A DNA stretch of 32,896 nt from NCBI RefSeq assembly GCF_000213975.1, contig NZ_GL892076.1:2443809-2476704 (forward strand), read 5' to 3'. The notes under the pieces were generated by a model that did not search any database, was not told where the DNA came from, and worked only from the letters and a program-made list of their open reading frames with translations. The stretch is from Centipeda periodontii DSM 2778 (GTDB taxonomy: Bacteria; Bacillota; Negativicutes; Selenomonadales; Selenomonadaceae). This document shows positions 8,265 through 16,852 of the stretch, piece after piece (position 1 is the stretch's first letter; each line of letters starts with the position of its first letter). A program made the translations under genes and the position numbers.

Positions 8265-10852
8265 GCCTGCCCTGCCTCCTTCCGTGCCTGTTCCTGCAGG
8301 CGATAGAGTGTGTTCATCGCCTCGAGCGGCGTCATGGTCATAACATCAAGTGTCCGTAACTCCGCAAGCGTCCCGTCCGCAAAGAGGGATGTCATTCCGT
8401 CTGCGGGCTTTGTTTCCCGACTTGCCGGGATGGGCGCTGCGCCTTCGCTCTGCGCCTCTTTTTGTTCCAGCGCGTGCAGAATTTCCTCCGCGCGCTCCGT
8501 CACCTTCGCGGGCAGTCCTGCGAGACGTGCCACGTGGATGCCATAGGACTTGTCGGCTGCGCCGGCGACAATGCGCCGCAGGAATGCAACCTTTTTCCCC
8601 TTCTCGCGGACGGCAATACAGTAGTTGCGAATGCGCTCGTTTTCCATGTCGGTCAGCTCGTGGTAGTGCGTTGCAAAGAGCGTCTTTGCATGGATTCTCG
8701 TGTCGATGTGTTCCACGACGGCGCGCGCGATGCTCATGCCGTCGAACGTGCTCGTGCCGCGCCCGATCTCATCGAGGATGACGAGGCTGTCACGCGTCGC
8801 CTCGCGCAGGATCTGCGCGACCTCGTTCATCTCCACCATAAACGTGCTCTGCCCGCTCACGAGATCATCGCTCGCACCGATGCGCGTAAAGATGCGATCG
8901 ACGGGCGCAATCTCCGCTGTGCGCGCGGGGACAAAGCTGCCGACCTGCGCCATCAGCGTGAGGAGTGCAACCTGCCGCATGTAGGTGGACTTGCCCGCCA
9001 TGTTTGGTCCCGTAATGAGCATCGTTTCCGTCCCGCCGTGACTAATGTCGGTATCGTTCGGAACGAACACCTCACGCTGCAGGATGCGCTCGACGAGCGG
9101 GTGACGTCCGTCCCGTATGAGGATCGCACCGCCCGCCGTCACCCTCGGCCGCACGTAGCGATAACTTGCCGCCGCCTCCGCGAGACTCTGGAGAACATCG
9201 ACGCGCGCAATCGCCCGCGCAACGTTCTGGATGGGGACGAGCTGCGCCTTGACCTGCTCACGCAGCTGCGTGAAGATATGATATTCGAGCGCCGTGATCT
9301 TTTCCTCTGCACCGAGGATTTTCGCCTCGAAGACCTTCAGCTCCTCCGTAATGAAGCGCTCCGTGTTCGCGAGTGTCTGTTTTCGGATGTAGTCGTCCGG
9401 AACCTGATCCCGTCCGCTGTGGCGCACCTCGATGTAGTAGCCGAAGACCTTGTTGTAGCCGATCTTGAGCGTCTTGATCCCCGTGCGTGTGCGCTCGCGC
9501 TCCTCCATCTCCTGCAACAGGGTTTTGCTGTCATGGGAAAATGCGTGCAGTTCGTCGAGCGCAGCGTCGTAACCCGTGCGAATGATGCCGCCCTCGCGCA
9601 CGGAAAGCCCCGGCTCATCGACGATGGCTCGCTCGAGCGTATCGCGCAGCTCGTCAAATGTCTGAATCGCCGCGTACACGCGCGTGAGAAGATTGCTCTC
9701 TGCCGTGCTGAGCGTTTCACGTATGGCAGGGAGTGCCGCAAGGGAGACACGCAGAGCGACCAGATCGCGCGCGTTCGCCGTTTGTGTTTCAATGCGCGTC
9801 AAAAGGCGCTCAAAGTCATAGACCGAGCGCAGGTGGTCGCGCAGAGAAGCACGCAGCGGGGATTTTTCGACCAGCTCCGCCACGGCATCCAGACGAGCAT
9901 CAATACGGTGCGGTACGAGCAGCGGATGCTCGAGCCACGATTTCAGGAGGCGCGTACCCATCGGCGTGCGCGTGAAGTCGAGCACGTCAAAGAGCGTGTT
10001 CTTCTTGCCGCCGTCACGCAGGCTGCGCGTGATCTCGAGATTGCGGAGCGTGTAGGTGTCAAGCTGCATCGTATCCGCTGCATCGAGAAAGGAGAGGTGA
10101 TTCAGCTGTGAGAGGTCAGCCATTACCGTATCGTGAAGGTAGCGCAGGAGTGTCGCAACCGCCGTCCGTGTGCCCGCATCCGTCGGAATCTCCGCAGCAG
10201 GAAAATGCTGCACGAGGAGTTCGTCATCTGTCTGTGGCGCAACCGCCCCGATGGCGCAGTGCGGGAGGCGCTGCACGGCAAAGGCACGCACATCATCCGC
10301 GAGGGAGAATCCCTCCGTCATAAGGAGCTCTGCCGCCATGCGGCGGTAGAGCTCGTCAAGCATCTGCTGTGCGGCGTTCTCGCCCGCATAGGAGGCATAG
10401 AAGGACTCACCCGTCGAGATGTCCGCGCCAGCAAGGACAAAAGTTCCATCCTCTTTTTCATGAAGAAGTGCAATATAGTTATTTGCAGCGTCGCGCAGCA
10501 GGTCATCCGAGAGCGTTGTGCCGGGCGTCACAACCTTGACTACCTCACGATGCGTCAATCCCTTTGCCTTCGGATCACCGATCTGCTCGGCAATCGCCAC
10601 CTTGAACCCCTTTGCGACAAGACGCGCGATGTAGCTGTCCGCCGCGTGGTAGGGCACGCCGCACATGGGGCTTTTATCGAGATCGCCGCTGCGGCTCGTA
10701 AGCGTCAGTCCGAGCTCCTTTGCGGCGATCTTTGCATCATCAAAGAACATCTCGTAGAAGTCGCCGAGGCGAAAGAAGAGCAGTTCGTTCGGATGCGCCT
10801 CTTTCGCGCTCAGGTATTGCTGCATCATCGGCGTGACGTTCTGCGCGTCCAT
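8261..10852 (-). CDS. mutS: DNA mismatch repair protein MutS
   Basis: An 863-residue MutS1. The N-terminal mismatch-binding domain has the Phe-X-Glu wedge in DFYEMFFDDAKIAAKELGL (around residue 30). The C-terminal ABC ATPase has Walker A GPNMAGKSTYMRQ near residue 615, the signature region DDLVSGQSTFMVEM, Walker B LVILDEIGRGTSTFDG and the ATHYHEL switch. The C-terminus carries the usual short helix-turn-helix tail. It recognises base mismatches and recruits MutL. The ATG is preceded by AGGAGG about 7 bases upstream. It overlaps mutL by four bases and lies downstream of miaB in the same direction, a common Firmicute order. Confidence 0.98.
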   Translation of the reverse strand: MDAQNVTPMMQQYLSAKEAHPNELLFFRLGDFYEMFFDDAKIAAKELGLTLTSRSGDLDKSPMCGVPYHAADSYIARLVAKGFKVAIAEQIGDPKAKGLTHREVVKVVTPGTTLSDDLLRDAANNYIALLHEKEDGTFVLAGADISTGESFYASYAGENAAQQMLDELYRRMAAELLMTEGFSLADDVRAFAVQRLPHCAIGAVAPQTDDELLVQHFPAAEIPTDAGTRTAVATLLRYLHDTVMADLSQLNHLSFLDAADTMQLDTYTLRNLEITRSLRDGGKKNTLFDVLDFTRTPMGTRLLKSWLEHPLLVPHRIDARLDAVAELVEKSPLRASLRDHLRSVYDFERLLTRIETQTANARDLVALRVSLAALPAIRETLSTAESNLLTRVYAAIQTFDELRDTLERAIVDEPGLSVREGGIIRTGYDAALDELHAFSHDSKTLLQEMEERERTRTGIKTLKIGYNKVFGYYIEVRHSGRDQVPDDYIRKQTLANTERFITEELKVFEAKILGAEEKITALEYHIFTQLREQVKAQLVPIQNVARAIARVDVLQSLAEAAASYRYVRPRVTAGGAILIRDGRHPLVERILQREVFVPNDTDISHGGTETMLITGPNMAGKSTYMRQVALLTLMAQVGSFVPARTAEIAPVDRIFTRIGASDDLVSGQSTFMVEMNEVAQILREATRDSLVILDEIGRGTSTFDGMSIARAVVEHIDTRIHAKTLFATHYHELTDMENERIRNYCIAVREKGKKVAFLRRIVAGAADKSYGIHVARLAGLPAKVTERAEEILHALEQKEAQSEGAAPIPASRETKPADGMTSLFADGTLAELRTLDVMTMTPLEAMNTLYRLQEQARKEAGQA

Positions 10853-10936
10853 AACGAACCTCCTAAATCATGTGATAAAAACAAAAGATAGCAGCGCATT
10901 GTTCAAAGCGCCCCCACCGTCACGCTGACGCGTGCC

Positions 10937-10963
10937 ACCTCCCCCGCTCTGGCAGGGGAGGCT
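10937..10963. repeat. Copy of the CTCTGGC palindromic repeat
   Basis: CCTCCCCCGCTCTGGCAGGG and the following GAGGCT form a short hairpin closely matching one arm of the palindrome at 1125-1190. It lies between miaB and mutS. A family of dispersed palindromic units is the likely explanation. Confidence 0.6.
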
Positions 10964-10986
10964 TTGTGAGTGTGCGGTGTGTACAT

Positions 10987-11152
10987 GATGTGAAGCCCTG
11001 AGCGAACCCTAGTGAAGCAAGTGAGAAAAACTCGCGTTTCGCCCCCTGCGAATTTTATTCGTTCAAGCGAAGCGCGTTTGGAATTCGCAGGTATTTAGGC
11101 GAATAAGCGTGCGATCACTTGCGTAACGAGGTGTTCGCGTAGGGCTCACATC
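10987..11152. repeat. Element with imperfect terminal inverted repeats
   Basis: The arm at 10987-11024 (GATGTGAAGCCCTGAGCGAA...) is an imperfect inverted copy of 11115-11152 over about 38 bp, with roughly three-quarters of positions identical by eye. Nested inside is a perfect 10-bp inverted repeat, CCTGCGAATT (11045-11054) and AATTCGCAGG (11082-11091). No coding frame is evident. It fills the spacer between miaB (stop at 11157) and mutS and could be a miniature transposon-like element or a large palindromic unit. Confidence 0.6.
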
Positions 11153-11156
11153 GTAA

Positions 11157-12470
11157 TCAATGAACGATCTCGCCCTTCAGCACCCATGTCTGCGGCTGCG
11201 TGATGCGCACCTGCACGAAGTCGCCCTCCTGCTCTGTCCCATGCGGGAAGAGCACGATCTTGTTCGTGCGCGTGCGCCCGCTCCATACGTTCAGATCGTT
11301 CTTGCTCGCGCCCTCGACCATGACCTCGAGCTGGGCGCCGAGAAGGCGGTCGTTGATCGCACGGCTGATCGCATTCTGCTCCTCCATGAGCGCGTTCAGA
11401 CGCACATGCTTCACCTCGTCCGCGACCTGATCCGCCATGTTTGCGGCGGGCGTACCCGAGCGCTTCGAGTAGAGGAAGGTGTATGCCGAGTCGTAACGCA
11501 TCTCACGCAGGAACGCGAGCATCTCGGCGAAGTCCTCGTCGGTCTCCCCCGGGAAGCCCACGATAAGGTCGGTCGTCAGACTCGCCTCCGGCAGCGCCTC
11601 GCGCACGCGGCGTGCGCGCTCGCGGTACTTCTCCACCGTATAGCCGCGGTTCATCGCCTTGAGGATGCGTGTACTGCCATACTGCACGGGCAGGTGGATG
11701 TGCTCACAGATATGCGTGCCGCTTTGGATCGTGTCAATGAGCTTGTCGCTGATGTCCTTCGGGTGCGATGTCATAAAGCGCACGCGGCGGATGCCCTCCA
11801 CCTCATCCACCATGCGCAGGAGATCGGCGAAGTCCGCCGCCCTATGGTCCTTCCCATACGAGTTGACGTTCTGCCCAAGGAGCGTCACCTCGCGATACCC
11901 CTCCGCGACCGCACGGCGCACCTCCGCGACGACCTCCTCCGGTGCGCGGCTGCGCTCACGTCCGCGCACGTAGGGCACAATGCAGTAAGTGCAGTAGTTG
12001 TTACAGCCGTACATGATCGGCACCCACGCGGAGAACTTTCCACCGCGTGCGACGGGCAGGTTCTCCGCGATCTCACTGTCCGAGAGCGTCACGTCCACGA
12101 CAGGCGAATGCTCCGCCGCAATCTCGGCAACGATGCGCGCAAGCTCCTGCACCTTCCCCGTACCGAGCACAAAGTCGATGTGCGGCGCACGGCGCATGAG
12201 GTTATCCCCCTCCTTCTGCGCCATGCAGCCCGCGATGCCGAAGATCAGTTTCGGATTCTGCTCCTTGATCTTCTTGATCTCGCCGATCTTGCCGTAGACC
12301 TTGTCCTCTGCCGTCTCACGCACACAGCAGGTATTGATGAGAATGATATCGGCGTCCGCCATCTCCTCCGTGCGTACGTATCCCGCAGATTGCAGCTGCC
12401 CCTCCATGCGCTCGGCATCGGCGATGTTCATCTGGCAGCCGTAGACAAGTATCTTGTAACGTCCCCGCAT
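11157..12470 (-). CDS. miaB: tRNA-2-methylthio-N6-dimethylallyladenosine synthase MiaB
   Basis: A 437-residue radical-SAM methylthiotransferase. The N-terminal UPF0004 domain carries the auxiliary-cluster cysteines (Cys12 in YGCQMNIADAE, Cys48 in NTCCVRE, Cys82 in AGCMAQ). The radical-SAM cluster motif CxxxCxxC is at Cys156, Cys160 and Cys163 (CNNYCTYC). The C-terminal TRAM domain (about 370-437) binds RNA. The enzyme adds the 2-methylthio group to i6A37 of tRNAs reading UNN codons. NTCCVRETAEDKVYGKIGE favours MiaB over MtaB or RimO. The gene lies between a tRNA-Gly/Cys transcript and mutS, all leftward. Confidence 0.96.
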   Translation of the reverse strand: MRGRYKILVYGCQMNIADAERMEGQLQSAGYVRTEEMADADIILINTCCVRETAEDKVYGKIGEIKKIKEQNPKLIFGIAGCMAQKEGDNLMRRAPHIDFVLGTGKVQELARIVAEIAAEHSPVVDVTLSDSEIAENLPVARGGKFSAWVPIMYGCNNYCTYCIVPYVRGRERSRAPEEVVAEVRRAVAEGYREVTLLGQNVNSYGKDHRAADFADLLRMVDEVEGIRRVRFMTSHPKDISDKLIDTIQSGTHICEHIHLPVQYGSTRILKAMNRGYTVEKYRERARRVREALPEASLTTDLIVGFPGETDEDFAEMLAFLREMRYDSAYTFLYSKRSGTPAANMADQVADEVKHVRLNALMEEQNAISRAINDRLLGAQLEVMVEGASKNDLNVWSGRTRTNKIVLFPHGTEQEGDFVQVRITQPQTWVLKGEIVH

Positions 12471-12502
12471 TCGTTTCCTCTCATTTTACACAGACACATA
12501 GT

Positions 12503-12532
12503 AAAAAAGTCTGGAAGAAATCCTTCCAGACC
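12503..12532 (-). terminator. Terminator of the tRNA-Gly/tRNA-Cys transcript
   Basis: GTCTGGAAG (12509-12517) and CTTCCAGAC (12523-12531) form a perfect 9-bp stem, followed on the minus strand by six T. It lies just past the 3' end of tRNA-Cys and before miaB. Confidence 0.85.
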
Positions 12533-12543
12533 GCATTTCATAT

Positions 12544-12617
12544 TGGAGGCGACACCCAGAATCGAACTGGGGATAAAGGTTTTGCAGACCTCGGCCTTAC
12601 CACTTGGCTATGTCGCC
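12544..12617 (-). tRNA. tRNA-Cys (GCA)
   Basis: On the minus strand a 74-base cloverleaf with 7-bp acceptor stem GGCGACA/TGTCGCC, D-arm GCCAAGTGGTAAGGC, anticodon loop with GCA, T-arm with GTTCGATTC and an encoded CCA end. Confidence 0.96.
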
Positions 12618-12623
12618 GAAAGA

Positions 12624-12698
12624 TGGAGCGGAAAACGAGGCTCGAACTCGCGACCCCCACCTTGGCAAGGTGGTGCTCTACCACTGAGCTACTTCCGC
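12624..12698 (-). tRNA. tRNA-Gly (GCC)
   Basis: On the minus strand a 75-base cloverleaf: acceptor GCGGAAG paired with TTTCCGC (one G-U), D-arm GCTCAGTGGTAGAGC, anticodon GCC in TTGCCAA, T-loop GTTCGAG and an encoded CCA. Six bases separate it from tRNA-Cys. Confidence 0.96.
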
Positions 12699-12735
12699 AT
12701 ATAATCTTCCTGCGCCGCACGAGCGACACTTAGAA

Positions 12736-12764
12736 ATTATATCCATAACTCCATCCTTTGTCAA
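12736..12764 (-). promoter_or_regulatory. Promoter of the tRNA-Gly/tRNA-Cys operon
   Basis: Minus-strand TTGACA (12759-12764) and TATAAT (12736-12741) are separated by exactly 17 bp, a full consensus housekeeping promoter. Between it and the permease stop (12765-12856) I see no further feature. Confidence 0.92.
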
Positions 12765-12856
12765 GACTAAATTTTATACAGGTCTACGGTCGAAAATTAC
12801 GGACAGCCATGGTCCACGACTCTCCCCATATCATTTATCATAGCCCCTTTTATGCA

Positions 12857-14128
12857 TCATGCGGCAAGCTTCGGTTCCTCCTCGACAGGGTCTTTGCGGA
12901 GGATGAAGAAGGCATAGATGCCTGCGACGGCGACGATGCCGGCGATGACGGTGAAGGTGCTCTGGTAGCCGATCTGATCGCGCAACGCCCCCATCGGTGT
13001 GGAGAAGATGATCTGTCCGATCTGCGCGGCAATCTGAAAGCCGACCATGTAGAGTGTGGCGGAGATGCGCGTATCGAAGTGCAGTGTGAAGTAACGGAAG
13101 ATAGCGAGAATGAAGATTGCGGACTCGGGCGCGTGGAGAAGCTTGACCGCCGCGACACCGAGCGGATTCGTGACGAGGGAGCAGCCGCCGATGCGCACGA
13201 TCATGATGCAGCAGCCGAGAAGGATCGTGCGACGTACGCCGATTTTCTTCATGAGAATCGGCACGAGCGCCATCATGATGAACTCAAAGAACACCTGGAT
13301 GGAGTTCAGAATGCCGTATGCCTGCTGCCCCTCGGCAGGTGTGTCAAAGAAGCGCGTGAAGAACTCGGGGAACATCTGCTGGTCAAATACAACGTAGAAT
13401 GTCCAGCTCATGATAATGAACGCAATGATTTTCCAGACATCGAAAATCCTGAACACTCCGAGGATGTCACGCAGCGTGGGTGTCTGACTCTCCTTCGCGC
13501 TCTCCCTACGGTTCTCGTACTGTGCGCGCAGTGCCGCATTATTTTCCGGTCTGAGTGTCAGGAGCACGGCGAGCAGGAGTGCCGAGACGACGGAACCCGT
13601 CCAGAAGATGAGATAGGGATTGATGGTGAAGAGGAAGCCCGCGCACAGTGCCGAGACGGCGTAACCGAGCGAACCCCATGCGCGTGCCTGTCCGTACTCG
13701 AAATTAAAGCGGCGGCTCATGCGCTCCGTAACCGCCTCAAAGACGGGACAGGCGGCGAGGTAGGCAATCGAGAGATAGATCGCGCCGACAAGCGCGCCGA
13801 GATAGAAATTCGCCTCGAGCATCGGCACGTACACCCATGTAAAGAACGGTGCAAGCAGAATCTGACAGACGATCTGAAAGATCATCAATGTCTTTTTCAT
13901 ACCGAGTTTATCTTGAATCGATCCGTAGACAAACATCAGAACCAGTGCCGCCGCCGAGCCGAAGGAATAGATCGTGCCGACCTGCGCGCCCGTGAAGCCC
14001 TGCTGCGAGGTGAGCCAAATCTGGAAGAACGACCACCAGATCCCCCACCCCGCAAAAAACATCAGAATCTCAATGGAACTTGCACGAAAGAACGGATTGC
14101 GAAACATCGCTGTGCTCAGACTCGCCAT
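12857..14128 (-). CDS. cscB: MFS oligosaccharide:H+ symporter, probable sucrose permease
   Basis: A 423-residue integral membrane protein with about 12 hydrophobic segments. It looks like the LacY/RafB/CscB oligosaccharide:H+ symporter family: N-terminal FFAGWGIWWSFFQIWL, GTIYSFGSAAALVLMFVYG, the loop QDKLGMKKTLM and FEYGQARAWGSLGYAV in the region corresponding to the LacY central helices. The sucrose assignment comes from its position 12 bp after a GH32 sucrose hydrolase under a LacI repressor. It would import unphosphorylated sucrose by proton symport, so this is a non-PTS route. Another fructoside is possible. No terminator is evident before the tRNA promoter. Confidence 0.82.
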   Translation of the reverse strand: MASLSTAMFRNPFFRASSIEILMFFAGWGIWWSFFQIWLTSQQGFTGAQVGTIYSFGSAAALVLMFVYGSIQDKLGMKKTLMIFQIVCQILLAPFFTWVYVPMLEANFYLGALVGAIYLSIAYLAACPVFEAVTERMSRRFNFEYGQARAWGSLGYAVSALCAGFLFTINPYLIFWTGSVVSALLLAVLLTLRPENNAALRAQYENRRESAKESQTPTLRDILGVFRIFDVWKIIAFIIMSWTFYVVFDQQMFPEFFTRFFDTPAEGQQAYGILNSIQVFFEFIMMALVPILMKKIGVRRTILLGCCIMIVRIGGCSLVTNPLGVAAVKLLHAPESAIFILAIFRYFTLHFDTRISATLYMVGFQIAAQIGQIIFSTPMGALRDQIGYQSTFTVIAGIVAVAGIYAFFILRKDPVEEEPKLAA

Positions 14129-14140
14129 GACTCTTCCCCC

Positions 14141-15535
14141 TCAGTATTGATTGCTCTCGGATTCGAGCGCGTAAATTGTCCCGACCGCCGCGCCCGTATG
14201 TACCGTCAGACGCACATCTGCATCGAAGTAGATGCGCTCGGTAAAGGTAAGCACGCCGTCATTCACAAAGATTTCGACGGAGCTGCGGTCAATGTAGATC
14301 CGCAGCGTCATGTGCGTAAGCTCATGCAGCTGTGCCGCACGCTCCCCGTCCTTCGTCGTACGATTCAGGACAAACCGCCCGCATGCATGATCGGGGGTCA
14401 GCGTCAGCGTATGCGTGCCGTCCGTGAGCGTCAGGAGCGTCCCTTCTCCGATGTCCTGCACCGCGAGCAGAACTTCTGAGGTGCGCGGCACATCGTACGT
14501 GCGCCCGCATTCCAAGTTCCCGTCATGCAGTGCTTCCTGCCGCAGCTGCTTGAGCTCCCATACGGGAGACTGTCGGATTGTACCGTCCACGACACGCAGC
14601 TCACGCGGGACGGTGAGCGCGCCCGCCCAACCGTCTGCCTTTTCGTACATCGGCGAATCCCACGCATTCATCCATGCAACCATGACACGCCGCCCGTCGG
14701 GTGTCAGGATGGTCTGCGTCGCGTAGAAGTCGTGCCCGCAGTCGATCTCGCGAAAGCCGCCGTGCGTGAGCGTATGCGTCTCTTCATCCAGTGTGCCGAT
14801 GAGATAGCCTGTCTGGTTGAGATTGCGGTAGCGGTCACCGTCCGGCTCGAGTCCCTGCGGCGACATGAGAAGGATGTCCGCACCGTCCAGTCGGAAGAAG
14901 TCGGGGCACTCCCACATATAGCCCTCTTCCTTGAGATTCTTTGCCTTCGCAAGCACGGATACCTGCTCCCACGATTTCAGATCACGCGAACGGTAGAGCA
15001 GCGCGCGCCCGAGACCGTCTGCCGCCTGACTGCCGAGAGCCATGTAAAACACATCGCCCTCCTGCCACACCTTCGGGTCGCGAAAGTGCTTCGTATTGTC
15101 TGAGGGCATACGGAGCACAGGATTGCCCTCGTACTTCGTAAAGTGAATGCCATCTTCGCTGTAAGCAAGATTCTGATTTTCATAGAACGATTCGGGGTCG
15201 CCCGGCTCGATGTAATGATGTCCTGTGTAGATCAGCCAGAGCTTATCCTCAAAGACCACGGCACTGCCCGAAAAGCACCCGCTCTCCATGTCCCCCGGCG
15301 TGAGCGCGATCGGCAGCGTTTCCCAGTGCACAAGATCCACGCTGCGCGCGTGCCCCCAGTGCATCGGTCCCCACTCCGATGCGTACGGGTAATATTGATA
15401 GAACATATGATAGTATCCCTTGAAATAGGAGAAGCCGTTCGGGTCGTTCATCCATCCGCCCTTCGTCATCAGATGATAGCCCAGACGATAACGCCCGTTC
15501 GTAACCCTGATTTCTTCTTTGATCTTGTCCATCAT
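14141..15535 (-). CDS. cscA: GH32 sucrose hydrolase (invertase)
   Basis: A 464-residue cytoplasmic glycoside hydrolase family 32 enzyme of usual length. The five-bladed propeller (about residues 15-310) has the nucleophile in WMNDPNG (Asp31), the transition-state Asp in FRDP (Asp153) and the acid/base Glu in WECPDFF (Glu209). A C-terminal beta-sandwich includes the SSVEIFVNDG motif. It cleaves sucrose, or sucrose 6-phosphate in PTS systems, to glucose and fructose units. The partner here is a proton symporter, so free sucrose is the likelier substrate and CscA the better name than ScrB. Start: ATGATG at 15535. It is the first gene after the operator-bearing promoter. Confidence 0.92.
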   Translation of the reverse strand: MMDKIKEEIRVTNGRYRLGYHLMTKGGWMNDPNGFSYFKGYYHMFYQYYPYASEWGPMHWGHARSVDLVHWETLPIALTPGDMESGCFSGSAVVFEDKLWLIYTGHHYIEPGDPESFYENQNLAYSEDGIHFTKYEGNPVLRMPSDNTKHFRDPKVWQEGDVFYMALGSQAADGLGRALLYRSRDLKSWEQVSVLAKAKNLKEEGYMWECPDFFRLDGADILLMSPQGLEPDGDRYRNLNQTGYLIGTLDEETHTLTHGGFREIDCGHDFYATQTILTPDGRRVMVAWMNAWDSPMYEKADGWAGALTVPRELRVVDGTIRQSPVWELKQLRQEALHDGNLECGRTYDVPRTSEVLLAVQDIGEGTLLTLTDGTHTLTLTPDHACGRFVLNRTTKDGERAAQLHELTHMTLRIYIDRSSVEIFVNDGVLTFTERIYFDADVRLTVHTGAAVGTIYALESESNQY

Positions 15536-15570
15536 GCTCGTTCCCCCTCATCCATGCCGTCCGTTTCTAG

Positions 15571-15588
15571 TATCGAACCGGTTCGATA
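15571..15588 (-). promoter_or_regulatory. LacI-family operator of the sucrose operon
   Basis: TATCGAACCGGTTCGATA is a perfect 18-bp palindrome with the central CG typical of LacI/GalR operators. It lies just downstream of the -10 box, over the expected transcription start, where binding would block initiation. The adjacent LacI-type gene is the obvious candidate repressor. Confidence 0.85.
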
Positions 15589-15593
15589 TATGC

Positions 15594-15622
15594 ATCATAG
15601 TTATTTTGCGATAAAATGTCAA
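15594..15622 (-). promoter_or_regulatory. Promoter of cscA-cscB
   Basis: Minus-strand TTGACA (15617-15622) and TATGAT (15594-15599) with 17-bp spacing, positioned between the repressor terminator and the operator. Confidence 0.88.
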
Positions 15623-15652
15623 TAGGATTTTGGGGAAAATGCGACATTTTTT

Positions 15653-15690
15653 CAATAAAAAAAGAGAACCCCGTCAGCAGGTTTCTCTTT
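15653..15690 (-). terminator. Terminator of the LacI-type repressor gene
   Basis: On the minus strand AGAGAAACC pairs with GGTTCTCT (one bulged base), followed by a run of seven T. The hairpin begins within the last codons of the repressor gene and separates it from the cscA promoter. Confidence 0.75.
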
Positions 15691-16648
15691 CGATGAGTTC
15701 CGGTTCGCAGGTGCACGGCAGGTCGTCCATCTCCCCTTTGACGCGCCGCACGATTTTCTCCGCCGCGAGCCGTGCGAGCTGCCTGATCGGCTGCCGCACC
15801 GCAGTGATTGGCTGCGCCCCCGTGCACGTGAAGCTTGTGCCGTCATACGCGATGAGCTTTAGCTTTTCGGGGATACGGTATCCACGCGCGACGGCACTGT
15901 GCTGACAGGCGGCGACGACCATGTCCGCGCCGAGGATACCGTCAACGGCGGGGTACTCTGCAAAGAGGCGCTCCGCCGTCTGCAAAAAGTCCGCATAACC
16001 GAATGCGTTCCACGGCAGTTCGATGACGTGTACCTCCACGCCGTACGCCTCCATGATGGTGCGGAATGCGCGGTGATACTCGTGTGCGGGCGAGTGTACG
16101 CCCTGATAGCCGATGATGTCCGCGATGCGCCCGCAGCCCGCGCGCAGGAACGCCTCCGCCGCGAGCTGCCCGCCACGCCGATGGTCACAGTGGACAATCG
16201 GGATACGCGGATTGATGATACGATCGAATGCGATGATCGGCTGATCGAGGCCGTCGTAAATGGAGAGGTCGAGCGAGTGCGCCCCCATGATGATGCCGTC
16301 CATTGTCCGCCGCCGCAGCATATCCACAAAGTCGCGCTCGGAATTCTCCTTCGCCTGCGTGCAGCAGATCATCATTTTATAGTCCAGATGATAGAGCGCC
16401 GCCTCCAGCTCCTCCGCGAGTTCACCAAAGAAGGGGTGCGAGAGTGACGGCAGGATGACGCCTATGGTCTGCGTCCGGCTGAGCGAGAGATTCCGCGCCA
16501 CCTCGCTCGGGATATAGTTTAGCTTTTTCATCGCCGCCTCGACTTTTTGGCGCGTTGCCTCCGAGACATAGCCTTTTTGGTTCAGGACGAGAGACACGGT
16601 GCTCGCCGCAACGCCCGCCTCCCGTGCCACATCCTTTATCCGCGCCAT
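15674..16648 (-). CDS. LacI/GalR-family repressor of sucrose genes
   Basis: A 324-residue LacI-family regulator. The N-terminal helix-turn-helix and hinge read MARIKDVAREAGVAASTVSL, VLNQKGYVSEATRQKVEAA and LNYIPSEVARNLS. The remainder is the periplasmic-binding-like sugar sensor. The ATG at 16648 is preferred because GGAG lies 6 bases upstream and LacI proteins begin close to the recognition helix; the frame stays open for 19 more codons upstream. It sits directly upstream of cscA and the perfect operator palindrome, so a ScrR/CscR-like role is inferred. The inducer (sucrose, fructose or a phosphate ester) is not visible from sequence. Confidence 0.9.
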   Translation of the reverse strand: MARIKDVAREAGVAASTVSLVLNQKGYVSEATRQKVEAAMKKLNYIPSEVARNLSLSRTQTIGVILPSLSHPFFGELAEELEAALYHLDYKMMICCTQAKENSERDFVDMLRRRTMDGIIMGAHSLDLSIYDGLDQPIIAFDRIINPRIPIVHCDHRRGGQLAAEAFLRAGCGRIADIIGYQGVHSPAHEYHRAFRTIMEAYGVEVHVIELPWNAFGYADFLQTAERLFAEYPAVDGILGADMVVAACQHSAVARGYRIPEKLKLIAYDGTSFTCTGAQPITAVRQPIRQLARLAAEKIVRRVKGEMDDLPCTCEPELIERETC

Positions 16649-16707
16649 ATGTGCTCCATCTTCCTGCCCGTTCCATACATCTTCATAGCTTTTCTCCATA
16701 TACACAG

Positions 16708-16713
16708 ATTGTA
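16708..16713 (-). promoter_or_regulatory. Possible -10 box of the LacI-type repressor gene
   Basis: Minus-strand TGATACAAT is an extended -10 (TGnTACAAT) about 60 bp before the start codon. No good -35 box is seen. Confidence 0.4.
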
Positions 16714-16823
16714 TCAGTAATTCTCAAATTCAAGATTTTATGTCTTTTCCCTTCTTTCCCGCCCATCCCTGCGGAAAAAAATTCCCGCTTCATTACCTTT
16801 TTTTCGCGCTCACGCCAAAACAT

Positions 16824-16852
16824 TTGACAGGGGCTTCATATTCTGTAATAAT
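16824..16852 (+). promoter_or_regulatory. Promoter of brnQ
   Basis: TTGACA at 16824-16829 is followed after 16-17 bp by TAATAAT (16846-16852). Transcription would begin near 16858-16862, downstream of the ATG at 16851, which makes that ATG unusable as the start of brnQ. Confidence 0.75.

Noticed and set aside
10853-11156. Small protein gene in the miaB-mutS spacer
   Set aside because: No frame with a start and ribosome binding site was found; the spacer is filled by repeats.
12758-14479. Long open frame on the plus strand opposite the sucrose permease
   Set aside because: It is antisense to a clear MFS gene, has no domain or ribosome binding site, and has the Arg/His/Asp-rich composition of a shadow frame in GC-rich DNA.
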